Shown: piece after piece, positions 60,219 through 64,000 of the stretch
How positions within the stretch are numbered: position 1 is the stretch's first letter
How the letters are laid out: the number at the start of each line of letters is the position of its first letter
Assembly: GCF_904849725.1 (NCBI RefSeq)
Contig: NC_058523.1
Span: forward strand, 209,587,689 to 209,651,688
Reading direction: 5' to 3'
DNA: 64,000 nucleotides
Origin: Hordeum vulgare subsp. vulgare
Taxonomy: Eukaryota; Streptophyta; Magnoliopsida; Poales; Poaceae
Notes under the pieces: generated by a model
What the model was told of the DNA's origin: nothing
Databases searched by the model: none
What the model saw: only the letters and a program-made list of their open reading frames with translations
Translations under genes and position numbers: made by a program

Positions 60219-63200
60219 TCTCATGACCTATCATCACAATTCATACACACAGTTCTTACAAGCCAGCGGAAGAGTAAAACTGTCTGAGTACAGACAGAGG
60301 GGAAAGACAAAGGAACATGGCCTGACTATCTACAGATCCATCCTAGGGCCAGATCATAGCTGGGATACCAGCTACTCGACGTCGTCGATGTCTAGGTAGA
60401 ACCCTCCATTAGGGTCATTAACAACCTCTGCAACAATTTATTAAGCAAACGTGAGTACAAAAGTACTCAGCAAGACTTTAGGATAAGCTATCTACTAATG
60501 CAATGTATCAACAAGGAGTTGTGGGGTTTCATGCAGGAAGCCAACATTTGACTCATGGCTAGACAACTTGCATTTTTAAATAGTTTTGACAACTTTGATT
60601 TATCGCACACGAGTCCACTAACGCCACAACAATACTCCTTCGTGGAATCAATCCGTCTCCATACGGAAATGCCGTCCACGACACTCACGCTTATCTTGAC
60701 AAATTTTATGAGTAGCCATTATAGTCATCTGAGGGTAACCCGCACGGAAGTCCGGCCGAAGTTTCCGCCACAGCCCCAAACGATGTGCGCAGGGTTCCCA
60801 AGCCCACCATCCGGGTGCCACTTGGTACACCGTGCCACTGCCTACCGCATCATAGCCCGCCTCTAAGGTCGGCGCTACGCACGGCCTCCAGCATGACTAT
60901 AAACACCAGAAACTACTTGCAACTCCTAGACCGAGTACTAGGCGATTAAAAAGTTGAGCAGGATCATATTTCAGGGCCCAGCATGTGTTAGTATCTCGTC
61001 TTGGATTACATACACGGAACTCAGTTCCTAAGGACGGTTCCAATGAAACAACCCGCCATGTACTCCTACATCGCCTTTCACCGGTACCTTTACCAAATCA
61101 GGTTCAACACACAACCTTTACTTACTGAACACATTCTCACAATTCTGTTCATTACCCAGATGACAGGCCATACACAACTCTAAGAATAGCATGCATAGCA
61201 GGATAAGGCACATCATGGCTCAAACATCTACCAGGTATGCTAGGTTGCAAGGTTCAGCTATTTACTGTGACAAAGACAGGTCATGCAAAGGAAGTGGGTT
61301 CAACTAACGTAATAAAAGCAGTGAAAGCATTTGCCCTAATGCAAGAAATAAGAGCAGGAGCGAGAACATGGGATTTATCGGGATAATCAAAATGGTTGTT
61401 TGCCTTGTTGCTCAGCAGTGGGACAATATCCGTCAGTCGAATATTCGGAGGAATCCGGAGGAGCGGGGCCTACCGGTCAGAACAATATCAATCAATAACA
61501 ATCATATGCAACAAGATGATGCATGAGCATGGCATGAAAATGAAAGGTGGTAGGCTAATGTGACTACCATTTCTTAAGTTGAAGTTGATTTGAATCAAGA
61601 TTCAAATATCACTTCAAACTAGGTATTTTCAAATACCCTTTTAATTTATTCGACCTGATGCTCAGGTAATCTTGTTTTAGCATGCATGAAGATGGTATTT
61701 TGAGGTGCTGATTGTTCTTCATCATTGTTTGGTCATAATGTTTGAGGTGGAATTCAAATGGATTTCAAATTCCAACTCCAAATTATTTAATAAGGTTAAC
61801 CTATTCATCATTTAATCTGTTTGGTGATGTTAACATTTTCAAATATGTTTGACAATATCAAAATCAGATTCCTTGGATTTTTCTGATCCTTTTTCTTATG
61901 TAAATTATTTTCGTTGGAGTTACAGATTATTTTCTATGATTTTTAGAAGTTTTGGGCATTTTCTGGAATTCTTTTAAATCAGAAAAAGCTTTATTGCATC
62001 AGCATGACATCAATAGGTCCAACTGGCCGTTGAAAGTCAATCCTGACTAGTGGGACCCACTGGTTAGTGACTCTCGCCAGTTTTTAGTTTAAATTTCACT
62101 TAATAGATTAATTATCAAGGCTGGACCCACATGTTAGTGACTGTTTATGTTTTTATTTAATTAATTATTTTTACTAATCCTAAACTTAATTAACCAGGGG
62201 CTGGCCCCACCTGTCATAGGCTCAGGGGGTTCAGATCCACTGGCGGCAAGGTCGTCCTCGCCGGCGGTGAGCCTCCGGCGACCACCAGAACGGCGGAGGG
62301 GCTTGGAAATCCCATTCCGATAACCATTTGTGCGGTAGAAGGCACCAGACTGACCAGCGTTCACCCGGCATTCCATTTCTGCATAGAACCGGGGCTGATC
62401 TGGCCAGAGATGACGACGGCGACGAGCTTGGCGGCGGCTGAAGCTCGGGCATCATCGGTGTCATCGAAACAGGGGGCATCACGTGCGGGGCTAGGCTCCT
62501 ACAGCATCTACGCGATGTGCTGAAGCGTTTGCAAGCCTCAGATCGACGAGTCGATCACCGGAGAGCCACCGGCGACGAGCTACCGCGGCGGTCATCGTCG
62601 GGCTCCGATGGAATCAGGTGCTAGGGCTCGGAATCAAGATGGGAAATAGAGGGGAAAGGATCCTGAGCTCACGAGGAGTGCAGAGGCGTTGAAAGTAGGC
62701 TCGGGGAAGGCCTGAGGAGGACGAACGGCGGCGATGAACGTCGGCGATCCGAGGAAGAAGAAGGCGGCTTCTCTGTGATTCACTGCGTCTCGGCGTCGAG
62801 CTCGTGGCTGGAAAGGTTCAGGGGACACTGGTGGTTCTTCTGCACGGCTCAGGAGGGAAGGAGGCAGGCCAGAGCGACGGCGAGCTCGAGCTCTGCTCGG
62901 GCTCCAATGGCGGCCGAGAGGAGAGAGAGAGCAGGGGGGAGAATGGGGAGGGGATGAGCTCGGGGAGGCCTCGGGGAGCTTATCCCCGACCTCACCAGCG
63001 CGACGCGGCGGCCAGGCAGGCACGCAGCTGCGTGGGCGCACCGGATCGAGCGGCGGCCACCCCCTGCTCCGACTGGCAGGGAGGAAGAAGACAGCTGGGC
63101 TTCAGGTAAGCGTAGGATAGTTCTTTTCCTTTTTCCTCTATTTCTGTTTTTCTATTTTATTTGCTGACACTTGTTGCTTTTTATTTTTGGCACTAAAAGC

Positions 63201-63601
63201 AAACCAAAAATAGTTTGAAAAATGCTGGGGTGTTAGTTGGGATATTTCCAATCACCCATAAAGTTTTCAACATTTTTGAAAACTTATATAATTTTGAATT
63301 CAAATATAAGTTTGAATTCAGGGACTTGCTGGTTTTAAATAAAATGCCAAAAGTGATTTGAAAATAGTTTTCTCCCCTGATAATTTTTTTTCAATATTTA
63401 TCAGAAATATTGAACTTTTAAGAAGGCCATTTTGGGTTCATTGATTTTGACAAGCTTTGAATTTCCTTTGAATAAGAGGTGGCTAGGGATTTTGGTTTGA
63501 GTTTCACCACTTCCTTGGAGTTTGTTTCAATTTCTTGAATTCAATGGAAGAAAACATGAGCACAAATACTAAACCCTAGTTAGGGATCCAGGGATGTGAC
63601 A
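60219..63601 (-). repeat. E5 5' LTR, main part
   Basis: Resumes after the second AGGGG copy and ends (plus orientation) GGATGTGACA. It lacks the 215-bp piece present at 36403-36617 of the 3' LTR and keeps about 211 bp (60773-60983) that the 3' LTR lost. Micro-ORF exons are at 61469-61404 and 60427-60372 on the minus strand. Confidence 0.94.
60372..61469 (-). other. E5 5' LTR: candidate split micro-ORF
   Basis: Exon-like 61469-61404 (66 nt; SSEYSTDGYCPTAEQQ) and 60427-60372 (56 nt, acidic end then TAG). The donor here is GCAAAC, weaker than in the other copies. Confidence 0.35.
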
Positions 63602-63606
63602 AAAAT

Positions 63607-64000
63607 CAAGTGAATCCAAACGATCCATCCGCATGGAGTTTCTTCATGCGTTTATACCAACAGGTATGGTTTGCATGTCTCAAACGTTTCAAAAATGAGT
63701 GAGTACAAAGATCCATCAGCATGGAGTTTCTTCATGAATTTTACACCAACATGACGCAAGTGGTAGTACCACAACTAAGTGGTACTATCATTATTACTTT
63801 GTATCTTTTGGCACCAATATTATGAACATGTGTAACACTATGATCGAGATTCAATAAACCATTGAAGGTAATAATTCAAGCAAATAGAATAACTATTATT
63901 CTCTTTAAATAAATAGTCGTACTGCAATAAACACGATCCAATCATGTTCATGCTTAGCGCAAACACCAAATAACAATTTATTTAGGTTTAACACAAATTC
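63607..64000 (-). pseudogene. pol: E4 copia integrase zinc region, with internal duplication
   Basis: Continues the E4 interior after the second AAAAT. The minus strand contains RMKKLHADGS, a phrase of the pre-integrase zinc domain of BARE/Angela-type copia elements, followed by stops. An 88-bp offset direct repeat covers this phrase twice (63622 and 63710). The element runs off the window end. Confidence 0.75.

Larger units (their letters stand above)
35282..63601 (-). mobile_element. E5: Ty3/gypsy element on minus strand, split by E6
   Basis: Bounded in plus orientation by TGTCGGGACC and GGATGTGACA, with the 5-bp duplication AAAAT at 35277-35281 and 63602-63606. Without E6 and its duplicated site it is about 13,986 bp. 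Minus-strand order: 5' LTR (63601-60219 plus 45884-45275), primer site, leader, extra ORF, gag-pol, polypurine tract, 3' LTR (39286-35282). Coding sequence is close to E2 and E6, but the LTR is a different subfamily, similar mainly at its 3' half and in parts of the GC-rich block. LTR copies differ by a few percent by eye. Confidence 0.96.
31150..64000 (-). mobile_element. E4: decayed BARE-1/Angela/WIS-type copia element, split by E5, runs off window
   Basis: On the minus strand its 3' LTR is 32933-31150 (starts TGTTGGAAATATGCCC, ends TTCCCCAACA). Moving right are remnants of RNase H, RT, the integrase C-terminus and core (32934-35281), then the integrase zinc region (63607-64000) after removal of E5. 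The order RNase H, RT, integrase (reverse) is that of copia. The 5' half and 5' LTR lie beyond the window. It inserted into the interior of E3; its left flank is GCTAG (31145-31149). Confidence 0.88.

Noticed and set aside
12680..63601. Regularly spaced long direct repeats that might suggest an array or segmental duplication
   Set aside because: Fully explained by LTR pairs of E2, E5 and E6 with target duplications; no CRISPR-like unit.

Overview
The window is plant transposon DNA from a grass, most likely a Triticeae genome (wheat, barley, rye or a relative). The evidence is a decayed copia element whose LTR has the BARE-1/Angela/WIS-type ends, a decayed CACTA-type Ulp1-like protein gene, and very long (about 4 kb) Ty3/gypsy LTRs with tRNA-iMet primer sites, nested inside one another. 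I see no host single-copy gene, rRNA gene, tRNA gene or CRISPR array. Almost every base can be assigned to one of six LTR retrotransposons or to the CACTA remnant.

Layout. (1) 1-11011: E1, an old gypsy element on the plus strand. Its left LTR is cut by the window start and its interior is so decayed that only an integrase C-terminus plus chromodomain can be read. (2) 11012-12633: the 5' part of a CACTA-type Ulp1-like gene on the minus strand, abutting E1 on one side and E3 on the other. (3) 12634-31149: E3, a second gypsy family. Only its left LTR and 383 bp of interior are present, and the LTR is split by E2. (4) 12680-26957: E2, a complete 14.3 kb gypsy element (TSD ATTCC) with an uninterrupted 1498-codon gag-pol. 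(5) 31150 to beyond 64000: E4, a decayed copia element on the minus strand inserted into E3. (6) 35282-63601: E5, a minus-strand gypsy element (TSD AAAAT) inserted into the E4 integrase region. (7) 45885-60213: E6, a complete gypsy element (TSD AGGGG), sister to E2, inserted into the 5' LTR of E5. The order of events is CACTA, then E3, then E4, then E5, then E6; E2 came after E3, and E1 independently hit the CACTA gene or lies beside it. By eye, LTR-LTR difference decreases in the expected order: E1 about one base in ten, E5 a few percent, E2 and E6 about one to three percent.

E2, E5 and E6 are chromovirus-like gypsy elements (zinc knuckle, protease, RT, RNase H, integrase, chromodomain) sharing an unusual plan. 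Downstream of the primer site is a conserved splice-donor-like site. A conserved acceptor-like site then touches the ATG of a 257-codon extra ORF upstream of gag, and a second acceptor-like site sits one base before a gag ATG. The extra ORF has kept exactly 774 nt in all three elements and resembles a double-stranded-RNA-binding fold.

The LTRs hold two further features I cannot explain by standard annotation. One is a split, phase-compatible micro-ORF with a GC-AG type intron and an acidic C-terminal exon, recognisable in E2, E5, E6 and, diverged, E1. The other is an array of five perfect hairpins, each with a 4-nt loop, placed just before the AATAAA signal. Stems are kept between LTR subfamilies while four of the five loops change. 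These are sequence-level inferences and no expression data are available here.
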